Below are positions 1 through 8,341 of a stretch of 64,000 nucleotides of DNA, in pieces. The notes under the pieces are model-generated. The model did not search any database. It saw only the letters and a list, made by a program, of their open reading frames with translations, and was not told the origin of the DNA. The stretch covers positions 1 through 64,000 of the forward strand of contig NZ_BCTL01000031.1 in the NCBI RefSeq assembly GCF_001571265.1. Reading direction: 5' to 3'. The stretch is from Cedecea neteri NBRC 105707 = ATCC 33855. GTDB lineage: Bacteria > Pseudomonadota > Gammaproteobacteria > Enterobacterales > Enterobacteriaceae. Position 1 is the stretch's first letter. Each line of letters begins with the position of its first letter. Made by a program: the position numbers and the translations under genes.

Positions 1-182
1 GGACACGTTCACCGTGCTCTGAACGTACAGGGAAAACCGATCTACGGGTGAACGGAATAACGACTGGACTAAAGGTCTCTCCGGGAAGGTTTTAAAAGAG
101 AAATTTGTATAAGAGACGGGGAAGAGAGAGTAGGAAAGGAATAGCTCCTCTCCCTTCCAGAGAGAGGATTGACGTGAAAGGC

Positions 183-1028
183 CTACAACCCTAAATCATC
201 AAAATCTGAAGCATCATGGCGCTCGGCCAGCTGCACATCGCCCCAGGTGCGGTTCACGATGCGGCCGCGTTTAACCGCCGGGCGGTTAGCTACTTCATCT
301 GCCCAGCGGCCAAAGTGTTTGTAGGAGGCTATGTCGAGGAACTCGGCGGATTCATACAGGCCGCCTTTCGCCAGCGAGCCGTACCAGGTAAAGATGGCAA
401 TATCGGCGATGGTGTATTCATCTCCGGCGATAAAGCGATGATTCTCCAACTGTTTGTCTAGTACGTCCAACTGACGCTTGGTTTCCATCGCGAAGCGGTT
501 GATGGCGTATTCGATTTTGACCGGCGCATAGTGGTAGAAGTGACCGAAGCCACCGCCCAGGTAAGGTGCGGAGCCCTGCAGCCAGAACAGCCAGTTCAGC
601 GCTTCGGTACGCCCGGCGATGTCCTTCGGCAGGAAGTGGCCGAATTTTTCTGCGAGGTAAAGCAGGATGTTGCCGGACTCAAATACGCGCAGCGGCGGCG
701 TAACGGAATGGTCAAACAGCGCCGGGATCTTGGAGTTCGGGTTTACTTCTACAAAGCCGCTGGAGAATTGATCGCCTTCACCGATGCGAATCAGGTGCGC
801 GTCGTATTCAGCCCCGCTGATGCCCAGCGCCAGCAGCTCTTCCAGCAGAATAGTCACTTTCTGCCCGTTAGGCGTGCCAAGGGAATAAAGCTGTAGCGGG
901 TGTTTGCCGACCGGCAGCGTTTTTTCGTGGGTTGGGCCAGAAACGGGGCGGTTGATGCTGGAGAACTGGCCTGCTTCGGTCTTGTTCCAGGTCCAGACTT
1001 TTGGTGGCTGGTAGTTGTGTTCGGACAT
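183..1028 (-). CDS. yghU: Nu-class glutathione S-transferase-like disulfide-bond reductase YghU
   Basis: The 281-residue protein closely resembles E. coli YghU (about 288 residues), including the stretches RPVSGPTHEKTLPVGKHPLQ and GGGFGHFYHYAPVKIEYAIN. It has an N-terminal thioredoxin-like GST domain (about residues 45-130) and an alpha-helical GST C-terminal domain (about 140-260). YghU-type proteins bind two glutathiones and reduce disulfides in the cytoplasm; that is family knowledge. The ATG at 1028 gives the usual N-terminus, starting MSEHNYQPP. It is a single gene, not evidently in an operon: the next minus-strand gene ends 122 bp upstream. Identification is firm. Confidence 0.95.
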   Translation of the reverse strand: MSEHNYQPPKVWTWNKTEAGQFSSINRPVSGPTHEKTLPVGKHPLQLYSLGTPNGQKVTILLEELLALGISGAEYDAHLIRIGEGDQFSSGFVEVNPNSKIPALFDHSVTPPLRVFESGNILLYLAEKFGHFLPKDIAGRTEALNWLFWLQGSAPYLGGGFGHFYHYAPVKIEYAINRFAMETKRQLDVLDKQLENHRFIAGDEYTIADIAIFTWYGSLAKGGLYESAEFLDIASYKHFGRWADEVANRPAVKRGRIVNRTWGDVQLAERHDASDFDDLGL

Positions 1029-1149
1029 AGCGTTATCTGCCTTCTTCTCAGGTTAGTTATCTGATGAAACTATCTGGAAGTGTAGCAAGAGGGAAGAGCT
1101 GGCCGGGCTATACCGCCAGAAAAGCGAAAGCCCGGCACGGCATTACAGG

Positions 1150-2397
1150 CTACGCCGATACGCTAAAGAGCTTTAAGTTTATCTCGGCCTGAACCTTAGT
1201 CACGATGTTGATGACTGACTGAGCAAAACTGCCTTCTCCTCGTTCGACCAGGAGGGACCATGCGTCTGGATCCATGCCCCAGTTACGTGGCACATGCATG
1301 CTTTCGTCGGCATAGGTCCACCATGGCCACCATCCTTCTTTTCGAGTGTGAGCTTCCAGCTCGGGGTATATATTATTCATCGCTTCAGAAATAAGAGGGA
1401 AATATAGGCGCTGATTCTTTTTGGACATGATATCCGAACTGCTTATTCCCCAACAGAAACCGCAATAGTTTGGTTTCTCAAATTGCCAGCACAGGGTGAA
1501 ATCATCTTCCCCTGAAAAGTAAAAATGAAAATCACCTTCCTTGCGGCCCGTAAGAAGTTGGTTATTATAATTGAGGGTAATGCCTTTGGGTTGAAGTTCC
1601 TTTTTCAAATAAGATAGAAAATCAAGCCAAAGCTGTTCTTTTACTTTCCTCATACTTTGAGCAATAAGAAATGCCGCATTAAGATTCTGTGGAGAAGCGA
1701 TTACGTTCTCTGTAAGTTCTTTTTCATAATCCACGTTAGTCTCTCCGTTGATATCTTCACGAGTAAATTGTATTAGCGCATCAACAAAACAGCGAACTTG
1801 TGGTGCTTTAATATGTGGAGCGCAGGCAGAAAGCCATTCTGCTAACTGATAAAAAGTGAATTGTATAATGTTTTTTCTGAGATCCTGGGGTGTTTCAGGG
1901 CGAAGTGTGAAGTCATTGATCTCATTGTTACAAAGATAAACCATTAACCAACTACTGTTTTTTTTCTTGGCTTCATTTGCTAGCCAGTTTGAATAATCAT
2001 AGAGTTGGTCTATTTGGTCGGCAGCCCAGGGTTTGTTTTCTATGCCTATAAGAATCTCTTTGCTGGCGATATATATGTCTATTCTTCTTTTGTTTAGTAT
2101 TGTGTATTCAGTAAAAATCTGAGTTGATTTATTAATGGATATACTTTCAGTGAGCTCTATTGAATTATAGAAACTCGAAAGGAAGAGATCTCCCTGAGCA
2201 TGATCTTCCTGGGGATCCAGAAGATAGGCAAGGCAGCGGGATAATGTGTTTTCATTTATGTTGAAAAGTTGAAATAATTTGAAGTCAGGCGCGACCTGGC
2301 TGGCATATCGAATTTTTGCCTGCCGATAGCCCTCGTGAAGCATTGCCGTGCTGTTCAGCAGCTTTTGAATATTTTTCTGCACAAGAGACATTTCCAT
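1150..2397 (-). CDS. PD-(D/E)XK nuclease superfamily protein (PDDEXK_4-like)
   Basis: The 415-residue protein has a nuclease core at about residues 95-145: RRIDIYI (Asp107), a short strand, then IGIENKPW (Glu120, Lys122), followed by the amphipathic stretch with ADQIDQLYDYSNWL. This D...ExK layout with the trailing Q-x3-Y helix is typical of the PDDEXK_4 family. These proteins are often annotated as hypothetical or as nuclease-like, and some lie in defence loci. No methyltransferase or helicase partner lies beside it, so a restriction role cannot be shown. It stands alone downstream of the haem operon, 93 bp past chuY on the same strand. Codon use is AT-richer than the flanking genes, which suggests acquisition. 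The alternative start MSLVQKN at 2391 is equally plausible. Confidence 0.72.
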   Translation of the reverse strand: MEMSLVQKNIQKLLNSTAMLHEGYRQAKIRYASQVAPDFKLFQLFNINENTLSRCLAYLLDPQEDHAQGDLFLSSFYNSIELTESISINKSTQIFTEYTILNKRRIDIYIASKEILIGIENKPWAADQIDQLYDYSNWLANEAKKKNSSWLMVYLCNNEINDFTLRPETPQDLRKNIIQFTFYQLAEWLSACAPHIKAPQVRCFVDALIQFTREDINGETNVDYEKELTENVIASPQNLNAAFLIAQSMRKVKEQLWLDFLSYLKKELQPKGITLNYNNQLLTGRKEGDFHFYFSGEDDFTLCWQFEKPNYCGFCWGISSSDIMSKKNQRLYFPLISEAMNNIYPELEAHTRKEGWWPWWTYADESMHVPRNWGMDPDAWSLLVERGEGSFAQSVINIVTKVQAEINLKLFSVSA

Positions 2398-2490
2398 TGC
2401 AAATAATAAAATTAGAACGGAATGATAATAATGTTTTATTGTTAAAAGATCACCCCGCCAGAAAAGGCGAGGCGAGATAAGTAAGAAGCA

Positions 2491-3114
2491 TTAAGCCGGT
2501 TTCAGCCCCGGTTCGACCAGGCCGTAAACCTGGCCGTTCAGGTGGGGGGCTTTTGCCAGTTCGGCCACGTGCGCGGCGACGTCGGCACGCATCACCATGC
2601 CGTGAATTTCGGGAGCCTGACTCAGAACAGCTTTACCGGTTGGCTCGCCGTGAAGCAGGCCGCCGGGGCGCACGATGGCAAAGGCCAGTATGCTGGTTTG
2701 CAGCCAGCTTTCCGCGAGAGATTTTTCCCGCACCGCCTGGCCGAAACCAGCTTTTGCACGATCGGACAAGTAAGCCCAGCTTTCTCCGCAGCCCAAAGAG
2801 GTGACCAGCACCATACGCGAGATCCCGGCTTTTTCGGCGCAGTCGATAACGGTGCGGTGTGCCAGATAATCCTGCGCGCCTCCCATTGTCGAGATGACGG
2901 TTGTTTCCTTGCCCGCAAGGCGACAGGCTTCTGTGACCGCGTCTGAATCGCAGGCGTCACCGATAATCACCTGAGCACCGGCCTCGCGCAGTTTTGCGGC
3001 GGCCTCTTCGTTACGCACCAGCGCAACAACGGGGCGATTTTCTGCCAAAGCCAGCTTCGCGGTTAGCGCGCCCACGCCTTTGCCTCCGGCCCCAAAAATT
3101 AACCATGGCGTCAT
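2491..3114 (-). CDS. chuY: NAD(P)-binding anaerobilin reductase-like protein ChuY/HutY
   Basis: The 207-residue single-domain Rossmann protein has a dinucleotide-binding loop FGAGGKGVG at residues 7-15, like NmrA/atypical SDR proteins. In E. coli O157:H7, ChuY reduces anaerobilin, the linear tetrapyrrole made from haem by ChuW. That assignment rests on family knowledge and on this gene being last in a chuT-W-X-Y order. Its ATG overlaps the chuX stop (ATGA), implying coupled translation. It would act in the cytoplasm to dispose of the product of anaerobic haem breakdown. Confidence 0.85.
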   Translation of the reverse strand: MTPWLIFGAGGKGVGALTAKLALAENRPVVALVRNEEAAAKLREAGAQVIIGDACDSDAVTEACRLAGKETTVISTMGGAQDYLAHRTVIDCAEKAGISRMVLVTSLGCGESWAYLSDRAKAGFGQAVREKSLAESWLQTSILAFAIVRPGGLLHGEPTGKAVLSQAPEIHGMVMRADVAAHVAELAKAPHLNGQVYGLVEPGLKPA

Positions 3115-3608
3115 GCAATATTTCCCTTAAGTGTTTCTGCCAGCGCCCGGAAAGCCGCGAGCTGGTCTGCCAGTAACTGACGATGATCGTCGCGCCCGAT
3201 GAAGATTTTCAGCATCGCGCTGCCCGCCTGATTGAAGAACAGAATCGAGGCGGTGTCCATCCCCATAAACTTGCGCTCCACCAAAGCGATGTGGGTGCAG
3301 TTGCTCGCTTTGATATGCCCCGTCATGCCTTTTTTGCCGCGCAGGTTGAAATAGCCGTGGCGGTGGAAGCCGGAAGGCAGCTCGCCGGAAAATTCAATAA
3401 TCAGGTCGGCGGTGTGTACCAGCGTGGTGACGCTGCCCCATTCGACAACGGTATCCCAGACGGTATCGAACTGCTCGCCGCTGACCAGGGCCAGAGCGGG
3501 AAGCTGGGAGACAACATCCAGCAGGGTGACATTATATTGTGCAGCGATGGATTCCAGCGTGCCATCCGGCTGGGTTTGTAAGTAGTCGGCGAGGGAAACG
3601 GAAGTCAT
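3111..3608 (-). CDS. chuX: Cytosolic haem-utilisation carrier protein ChuX/HutX
   Basis: The 165-residue protein matches the HutX/ChuX haem-trafficking family in length and in motifs such as PSGFHRHGYFNLRGKKGMTG and ALVERKFMGMDTASILFFN. The family binds haem in the cytoplasm and is proposed to pass it to the radical-SAM enzyme encoded next to it. The gene overlaps chuW upstream and chuY downstream by 4 bp each, so the three are translationally coupled. No signal peptide is visible, as expected for a cytosolic carrier. Confidence 0.9.
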   Translation of the reverse strand: MTSVSLADYLQTQPDGTLESIAAQYNVTLLDVVSQLPALALVSGEQFDTVWDTVVEWGSVTTLVHTADLIIEFSGELPSGFHRHGYFNLRGKKGMTGHIKASNCTHIALVERKFMGMDTASILFFNQAGSAMLKIFIGRDDHRQLLADQLAAFRALAETLKGNIA

Positions 3609-4960
3609 AGGGGAGCTCCTTGTGGATTTTTGTCCGTTGTTATTGGGATATTCAGGGTCGAAATCAGCGTCTGCAGAGACTGGAAGATATTGCTGGCCCA
3701 GAAGCGGCCTTCATCGGTCAGGCGCAGGCAGGTAGAGTCATCGCGCGTCAGGCCGGATTCATGCCATTGGGTCAGCAGCGGCTGAAGCAGATGCGCATCG
3801 GCGGTCAATTCATCGAGCGGCACGCGTGCAGTTTCAATCCCGGCCTGCAGCCGATGCCGCCAGCGGTAGCCTGGGTCAGTGGTGCGGGCCATCATCATCA
3901 GCGGTTTTTTTCCGGCGGCGATGGCGGTGTGCCAGGTCTCCAGGTTGCGTTCAACCATCCAGGAATAGCCGTTGACCGAGCCGCCTGCACCGGAGCCAAA
4001 GGCCAGGCAGTCAGCGCCTTGTTTGATCAGCAGGTTGTAAAGGTTGCGTTCCCGCGTGGTGCGCGCCCAGTGGCTGTTGCTGATGCAGCGCCAGCCTGCG
4101 CCGTCCATGAAGTCGCAGCCCTGAAGGTACAAATCCCTGCGTTCTGCCGGAGAAGGCAGCGAGACACGTCCGTTTTCGACGGCTTTACCCAGCGGCGTTT
4201 GCGGCAGCAGGTTCAGGGCATAAAGATCGACTCCGTCGAGGCCGATGTCCCGCGCGATGGCCAGGTCTTCCGCCCACAATTTTTGATCCTGCCCCGGCAG
4301 GCCGAACAGCAGATCGCAGACCACGGCGGCGCGATCGCGTTTGCAGAGGTTTTCCATAAAGCGCCGGGCGGTGGGACCGTCGGACGTACGCGCCATTTTC
4401 TTGCGGATTTTGCTGTTAAACGACTGAATGCCGATGGAGAAGCGGTTTGCGCCCGCGTCGAGGCAGGCGTCGATGCGCTCATCGTCAAAATTCAGCACCC
4501 GGCCTTCAATGGTGATTTCGCAGTCAGGTGCCAGCGGCAGGCTGCGGCGCAGGGCGGTAATGATCCGCGCCAAATCTTTGGCCGAAAGCGCCGAGGGCGT
4601 GCCGCCGCCAAAGTAGATGGCGTGAATGGGTGCGGACTGGTGCAGCGGGCTGCTGGCCTCCAGCTCAATTTCCCTGAGCAGCGCGTTGGTGTAACGCTCG
4701 CAGTGGTCTTCTTCGTAGCGATTCTGATAAAAACCGCAGAAGGTACAGTGCGTTGCGCAGAAGGGAATATGCAGATAGACCAGCCTTTTGCCGGGTGGCG
4801 TTGGGCTGGCAATCACCTGCTGCCAGGTTTGCTCAAGCTGCTCTTTGGCAACGGGTGCAGCGCCGCGCCACGGCATGGTGGCGTGACGATCTTTAAAAGG
4901 TTGCCCGCCGGGGAGCGCGAAGTGCGCCTGGAGATCCAGTTCAGGTTTCATGTTCAACAT
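3605..4960 (-). CDS. chuW: Anaerobic haem-degrading radical SAM methyltransferase ChuW/HutW
   Basis: The 451-residue HemN-like radical SAM enzyme has the [4Fe-4S] motif CATHCTFC (Cys68, Cys72, Cys75; CX3CX2C) and a glycine-rich SAM-binding stretch IYFGGGTPSAL. ChuW of E. coli O157:H7 opens haem without oxygen, giving anaerobilin and free iron. Length and position between chuT and chuX fit ChuW rather than coproporphyrinogen oxidase HemN. The start at 4960 lies 20 bp after the chuT stop; MKPELDL at 4951 is an alternative. The reaction requires anaerobic conditions, which makes the FNR-like site upstream of the operon relevant. Confidence 0.9.
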   Translation of the reverse strand: MLNMKPELDLQAHFALPGGQPFKDRHATMPWRGAAPVAKEQLEQTWQQVIASPTPPGKRLVYLHIPFCATHCTFCGFYQNRYEEDHCERYTNALLREIELEASSPLHQSAPIHAIYFGGGTPSALSAKDLARIITALRRSLPLAPDCEITIEGRVLNFDDERIDACLDAGANRFSIGIQSFNSKIRKKMARTSDGPTARRFMENLCKRDRAAVVCDLLFGLPGQDQKLWAEDLAIARDIGLDGVDLYALNLLPQTPLGKAVENGRVSLPSPAERRDLYLQGCDFMDGAGWRCISNSHWARTTRERNLYNLLIKQGADCLAFGSGAGGSVNGYSWMVERNLETWHTAIAAGKKPLMMMARTTDPGYRWRHRLQAGIETARVPLDELTADAHLLQPLLTQWHESGLTRDDSTCLRLTDEGRFWASNIFQSLQTLISTLNIPITTDKNPQGAPL

Positions 4961-4980
4961 CGCTCATTTCGAAGTAATCA

Positions 4981-5823
4981 TTAATTGTTCTGGCCGGAAT
5001 CAGGCCAAAACTGGTGATGCAGTTGCTCCACGGCTTCTGCGATACGCGGGCCCATGCCCAGGATCAGCGCTTGATCGATGATGACTATCCGCTTATTTTT
5101 CCAGGCCGATGTGTGGGTGATGCCGGGAATGGCCTTCAGCGCGTCAGGGTTGCCCTGAGTCATTTGGGTCGTGGCGACAATCACGTCCGGATTCGCAGCT
5201 ATCATCGCTTCGGTGCTATAGCTCTGATACTGACGATGTCCGGCGATATTGCTGGCTCCCGCCATTTTCATAATGGTGTCGGCCACGCTGCCCGCGCCGG
5301 CAAACTGCGGCAGGCTGCCGCCTGTAGAGAGAATAAACATCGCCCGGACGGGATGGGATTTGAGGACGCTGCTTTTGGCTACGGCCTCCAGCCGTTGGCG
5401 CAGGCTGGCAACCAGCGCTTCGCCCTGCTGCGGGCGATCCAGGGCATTCGCAAGCGTTTGAATATTTTCATACATTTGTTCGACCGTGGCGGGAACTCGT
5501 GGGAGCAACAGCACGTTCACTTTGGTTTTTTTAAGCTGTTCAAAGACGATGTGTGGGCCAGCGTCCTGCCAGGTGATGAAGCGTTCAGGGCGCAGCGACA
5601 ATATGGCTTCGCTGCTGAGCTGCATCCACGGGCCGATGTGCGGTAATTTTTCCGTTTCCGGCGGCCAGGCCGTGGTTTCGTCTACGCCAACTACCTGAGC
5701 GCCCGCGCCCAGCGCGTAAACGAGTTCAGTCAGTGAACCTCCGGCAACAATCAGCCGCTCGCTGGCCGCGGTGGAAAATGACGCCGTCAGCGCCAGCAGT
5801 ACGACAAAAAGACTTTTCTTCAT
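4981..5823 (-). CDS. chuT: Periplasmic haem-binding protein of an ABC transporter (ChuT/HmuT-like)
   Basis: Starting at 5823 the protein begins MKKSLFVVLLALTASFSTAA, a clear Sec signal peptide, followed by a class III periplasmic-binding fold (RLIVAGGSLTELVYALGAG; IGPWMQLSSEAILSLRP). This matches HmuT/ChuT haem-binding proteins. An upstream in-frame ATG at 5835 would lie inside the receptor gene. The 5823 start shares one base with the receptor stop (TGATG), so I prefer it. No permease or ATPase gene (chuU, chuV) follows in this window, so the partner transporter must be encoded elsewhere or supplied by another system. Confidence 0.87.
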   Translation of the reverse strand: MKKSLFVVLLALTASFSTAASERLIVAGGSLTELVYALGAGAQVVGVDETTAWPPETEKLPHIGPWMQLSSEAILSLRPERFITWQDAGPHIVFEQLKKTKVNVLLLPRVPATVEQMYENIQTLANALDRPQQGEALVASLRQRLEAVAKSSVLKSHPVRAMFILSTGGSLPQFAGAGSVADTIMKMAGASNIAGHRQYQSYSTEAMIAANPDVIVATTQMTQGNPDALKAIPGITHTSAWKNKRIVIIDQALILGMGPRIAEAVEQLHHQFWPDSGQNN

Positions 5824-7967
5824 CAGAATTTCCACCCAAAGCCGAGGGCCGTATTGAAGCCCGCTTCCGGAATAGATTCGTGTGCGGTCTGGTAGCGCTT
5901 GTTGGTCAGGTTGTTCAGCGCAAAGTTGACCTGGTACTGGTCGTTGTCACCAAATTCTGCGTTTATCGCCAGATTCAGCGTGGCCCAGCCGGGGTAGCGC
6001 CTTTGTCCGTCGCCGGTGTTTTCTTTGGCTCGGGAAGCGGCGCGGATAAAGGCGTCGGAAGTGAGGTTCATGGCGTTGAGCATCAGCGTATGCCTGACCC
6101 CAAAGCGGCCGTTAACGGCGGGTTCCCCGGTATCCCAGGTTTTTAGCGTGCTGCTCTGATACTGGCGGCGCAGGAGGTTGCCGCTCAGATAAGGGGAGAT
6201 GGCCCAGCCGTTATACTCGGCGCTCAGCTCTATGCCGTAGGTTTTGGCTCGATTGATATTGTCGTAGTAGCGGTAGTCGGCTCGTGCGCTGCCGCTGTTC
6301 CCCTGACAAACGGCTTGCCCTTCGCAGGCCCGCGAAGCGATGTAATCTTTCGCTTCGGAGTAGTATGCCGTGCCGTCCACCAACCACAGATTGCCCTTAT
6401 AGCGGGCGCCGATTTCGTAGTTATTGGAATGTTCAGGGCTCAGGTTCTGGTTGCCATAAGTCAGGCCGCCGCCGGCTGAGGTTTGCATAAATTGCTGTAC
6501 CAGCGTCGGGAAGACGTAGCCCTGGGCAAAGGCGGCGCGCAGCTCGATATCTTTAAACCCGGAGTAGTTCAGGCTGGTGGCACCCACAAACTGGCTATCG
6601 CTGGTCGACTTGCCGCCATTGGTGCTGCTGGTTGCCACGCCACCTTCAACCGTTTGCGAGCTGCTGTTGATGAGCTTTGACGCCAGCCAGTATTGCCGGG
6701 CTCCCACGGTCCAGGTCCAGTCATCGGCCAGATGCCAGGCGTTCTGAGCAAACAGTGAGGTATTAGTTTGCGCCGATTTATCCTGCGACCGGGTGCGGGT
6801 TTCGATATCAAAGAACCCGGTTTTCGCCGTCTGGCGCGTGTAGCCGCTGGAGTTCTGGTTCACTTTGTCGTGCTGATACTGCGCCCCAAGTACCAGATCG
6901 TTCCCGGCCGGCAGCGAGAAGTTAGTTTGCAGCGTAACGCCCTGGGTGTACTGCTTGTCGTGGGTTTGGGTCTGATTTTTTACGCTTAACGCCTGGATGA
7001 TGGGCGAGGGAATTGGCTGCGTAGTGGCGACTTCATTTTCAAACTGGCGTTCGACGGTCTGGTTATAGGCATCGAGGTGGATTTTTTTCAGGTAGTTTCC
7101 GTCGACGTCATAATCGTAAAACAGCCCGATTTTTTCCCGCGTCATTTCCGGGATCCTGACGCTAAAAGTATCGAACTGGTGAGCCGGATCGCTGTACCAG
7201 GTTTGCGTGGAGAGGCGGTAGCGGTCGAGAGACAGGCCGATTTTCTGGCGGTCGAAGCTGTAACCCAGCCACAGGCCCTGGCCGTTATTGCGGAAGTGGG
7301 TGTTATCCAGCCGCCCGTCTGGCGTTTTTCTGTTGCCCTGATCCGAGTAGCTGCCGTTAATGCGGTAGTCGAACTGGCCGATGCTGCCCCAGGCCGCGGC
7401 GGATTCCTGCCAGCCTGCCGTTGCCGAGTTCCAGGTGGCTTTTACCAGCCCGCCCAGCGGCTTGTCACCGCCTTTTTTGGTGATGAAATTCACCACCCCG
7501 CCGATGGCCTGTGAGCCGTAGAGCACGGAATAGGGGCCTTTAATAACTTCGATACGCTCCAGAGCAGATTCATCCAACAACAACCCCGCGCCGTAGTCCT
7601 GCCCGGCGCGTTGGTAAGTGACCTGCTGACCATCAATCAGAATCAACACGCGTGACGAGGCTTCCCCGCGGATGCGGATCTGCTTGCGCCCCGCCAGTGA
7701 ATTATCCGTGACTTCTACGCCGGGAATGTCACGCAGATCGTCGGCAATCGAGACGCTGGTTGAGTTCTCAAGCGTCTTGCTGCCAACGACCTGGACGGTG
7801 ACCGGGCTGTTCCAGAGGTTGGTTTCCGAGCGGCTGGCGCTGACGATGATGGTATCTTCAGGCGCGGTGTTTTCCTGGGCAAATGCCGCGGTGGGAGCGG
7901 CAACGGCTCCCGTAACAAACAGAGGTATGGCTGAAAAGGCCGTGTAGGTTTTACGTTTCCCTGGCAT
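5823..7967 (-). CDS. TonB-dependent outer-membrane receptor, probably for haem or haemoproteins
   Basis: The 714-residue precursor has a signal peptide of about 30 residues ending near AFA, and a TonB-box-like DTIIVSAS just after it. A plug domain follows (RDIPGVEVTDNSLAGRKQIR; RVLILIDGQQV; ERIEVIKGPYSVLYGSQAIG), then a long beta-barrel ending in the aromatic terminus FGWKF. It heads the chuT-W-X-Y operon, which suggests haem as substrate. However, it does not read like E. coli ChuA, and I do not recognise the FRAP/NPNL haem-receptor motifs, so the ligand is inferred from context only. A strong Shine-Dalgarno (AAGGATGAG) precedes the ATG, and a Fur box lies just upstream. Confidence 0.85.
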   Translation of the reverse strand: MPGKRKTYTAFSAIPLFVTGAVAAPTAAFAQENTAPEDTIIVSASRSETNLWNSPVTVQVVGSKTLENSTSVSIADDLRDIPGVEVTDNSLAGRKQIRIRGEASSRVLILIDGQQVTYQRAGQDYGAGLLLDESALERIEVIKGPYSVLYGSQAIGGVVNFITKKGGDKPLGGLVKATWNSATAGWQESAAAWGSIGQFDYRINGSYSDQGNRKTPDGRLDNTHFRNNGQGLWLGYSFDRQKIGLSLDRYRLSTQTWYSDPAHQFDTFSVRIPEMTREKIGLFYDYDVDGNYLKKIHLDAYNQTVERQFENEVATTQPIPSPIIQALSVKNQTQTHDKQYTQGVTLQTNFSLPAGNDLVLGAQYQHDKVNQNSSGYTRQTAKTGFFDIETRTRSQDKSAQTNTSLFAQNAWHLADDWTWTVGARQYWLASKLINSSSQTVEGGVATSSTNGGKSTSDSQFVGATSLNYSGFKDIELRAAFAQGYVFPTLVQQFMQTSAGGGLTYGNQNLSPEHSNNYEIGARYKGNLWLVDGTAYYSEAKDYIASRACEGQAVCQGNSGSARADYRYYDNINRAKTYGIELSAEYNGWAISPYLSGNLLRRQYQSSTLKTWDTGEPAVNGRFGVRHTLMLNAMNLTSDAFIRAASRAKENTGDGQRRYPGWATLNLAINAEFGDNDQYQVNFALNNLTNKRYQTAHESIPEAGFNTALGFGWKF

Positions 7968-7990
7968 AAACTCATCCTTGCGAACGTTAA

Positions 7991-8005
7991 TGATAGTTAT
8001 TATCG
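7991..8005 (-). promoter_or_regulatory. Fur box upstream of the haem-receptor operon
   Basis: The sequence TGATAGTTATTATCG matches the 7-1-7 Fur consensus (TGATAAT-N-ATTATCA) at 12 of 14 positions. It lies 24 bp upstream of the receptor start codon, next to a possible -10 hexamer TATAAA on the minus strand (8017-8012). Binding here would block transcription when iron is plentiful, as expected for a haem-uptake operon. Confidence 0.8.
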
Positions 8006-8062
8006 TTCGTCTTTATATCCAGGCGGAGCGCTCATCGCCACCGTTTAACCTGCTAACCAGAT

Positions 8063-8088
8063 GCAACTTTGATTTTGGTCAAAGTTGC
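8063..8088 (-). promoter_or_regulatory. 10-bp inverted repeat containing an FNR-like site
   Basis: GCAACTTTGA (8063-8072) and TCAAAGTTGC (8079-8088) form a perfect inverted repeat with a 6-base spacer. Inside it, TTGATTTTGGTCAA (8069-8082) matches the FNR consensus TTGAT-N4-ATCAA at 9 of 10 positions. It lies about 110 bp upstream of the receptor start. If the TATAAA at 8017-8012 is the -10 element, the site centres near -70, compatible with class I activation. Oxygen control would suit an operon whose key enzyme, ChuW, works without oxygen. A CRP-type or other regulator cannot be excluded. Apart from this site and the Fur box, the 374-bp intergenic stretch shows no gene. Confidence 0.5.
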
Positions 8089-8341
8089 GCGGCGTCTCTG
8101 AAAAGAGGGTTCGCGTTCTGTGCCGAGAGCAGGATCGATCCCTTTTATGCCGCTAACCTGTTTATTTCATCAACAAACCCACAAAAAGTCGCCATGAGCC
8201 TGGAATGACGCACGCTGTTTATTTTCCGTTGTGTTCCAGGTTTGTAATGTCTTGCGGCAGGGTATGCCTTAATTCCAAATGCTTCTCGGTTAGTTACCAC
8301 CAGAAATAATCAGCCAAATCATGTAAAGGAGTGATGTTTTT

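Noticed and set aside
2415..2435. Fur-like half site near AATGATAATAATG, upstream of the PD-(D/E)XK gene
   Set aside because: Only one half matches the Fur consensus; the region is AT-rich and such matches arise by chance.
3620..4984. Long open frame antisense to chuW
   Set aside because: It mirrors the high-GC coding frame of chuW, and its translation shows no domain or ribosome-binding site.
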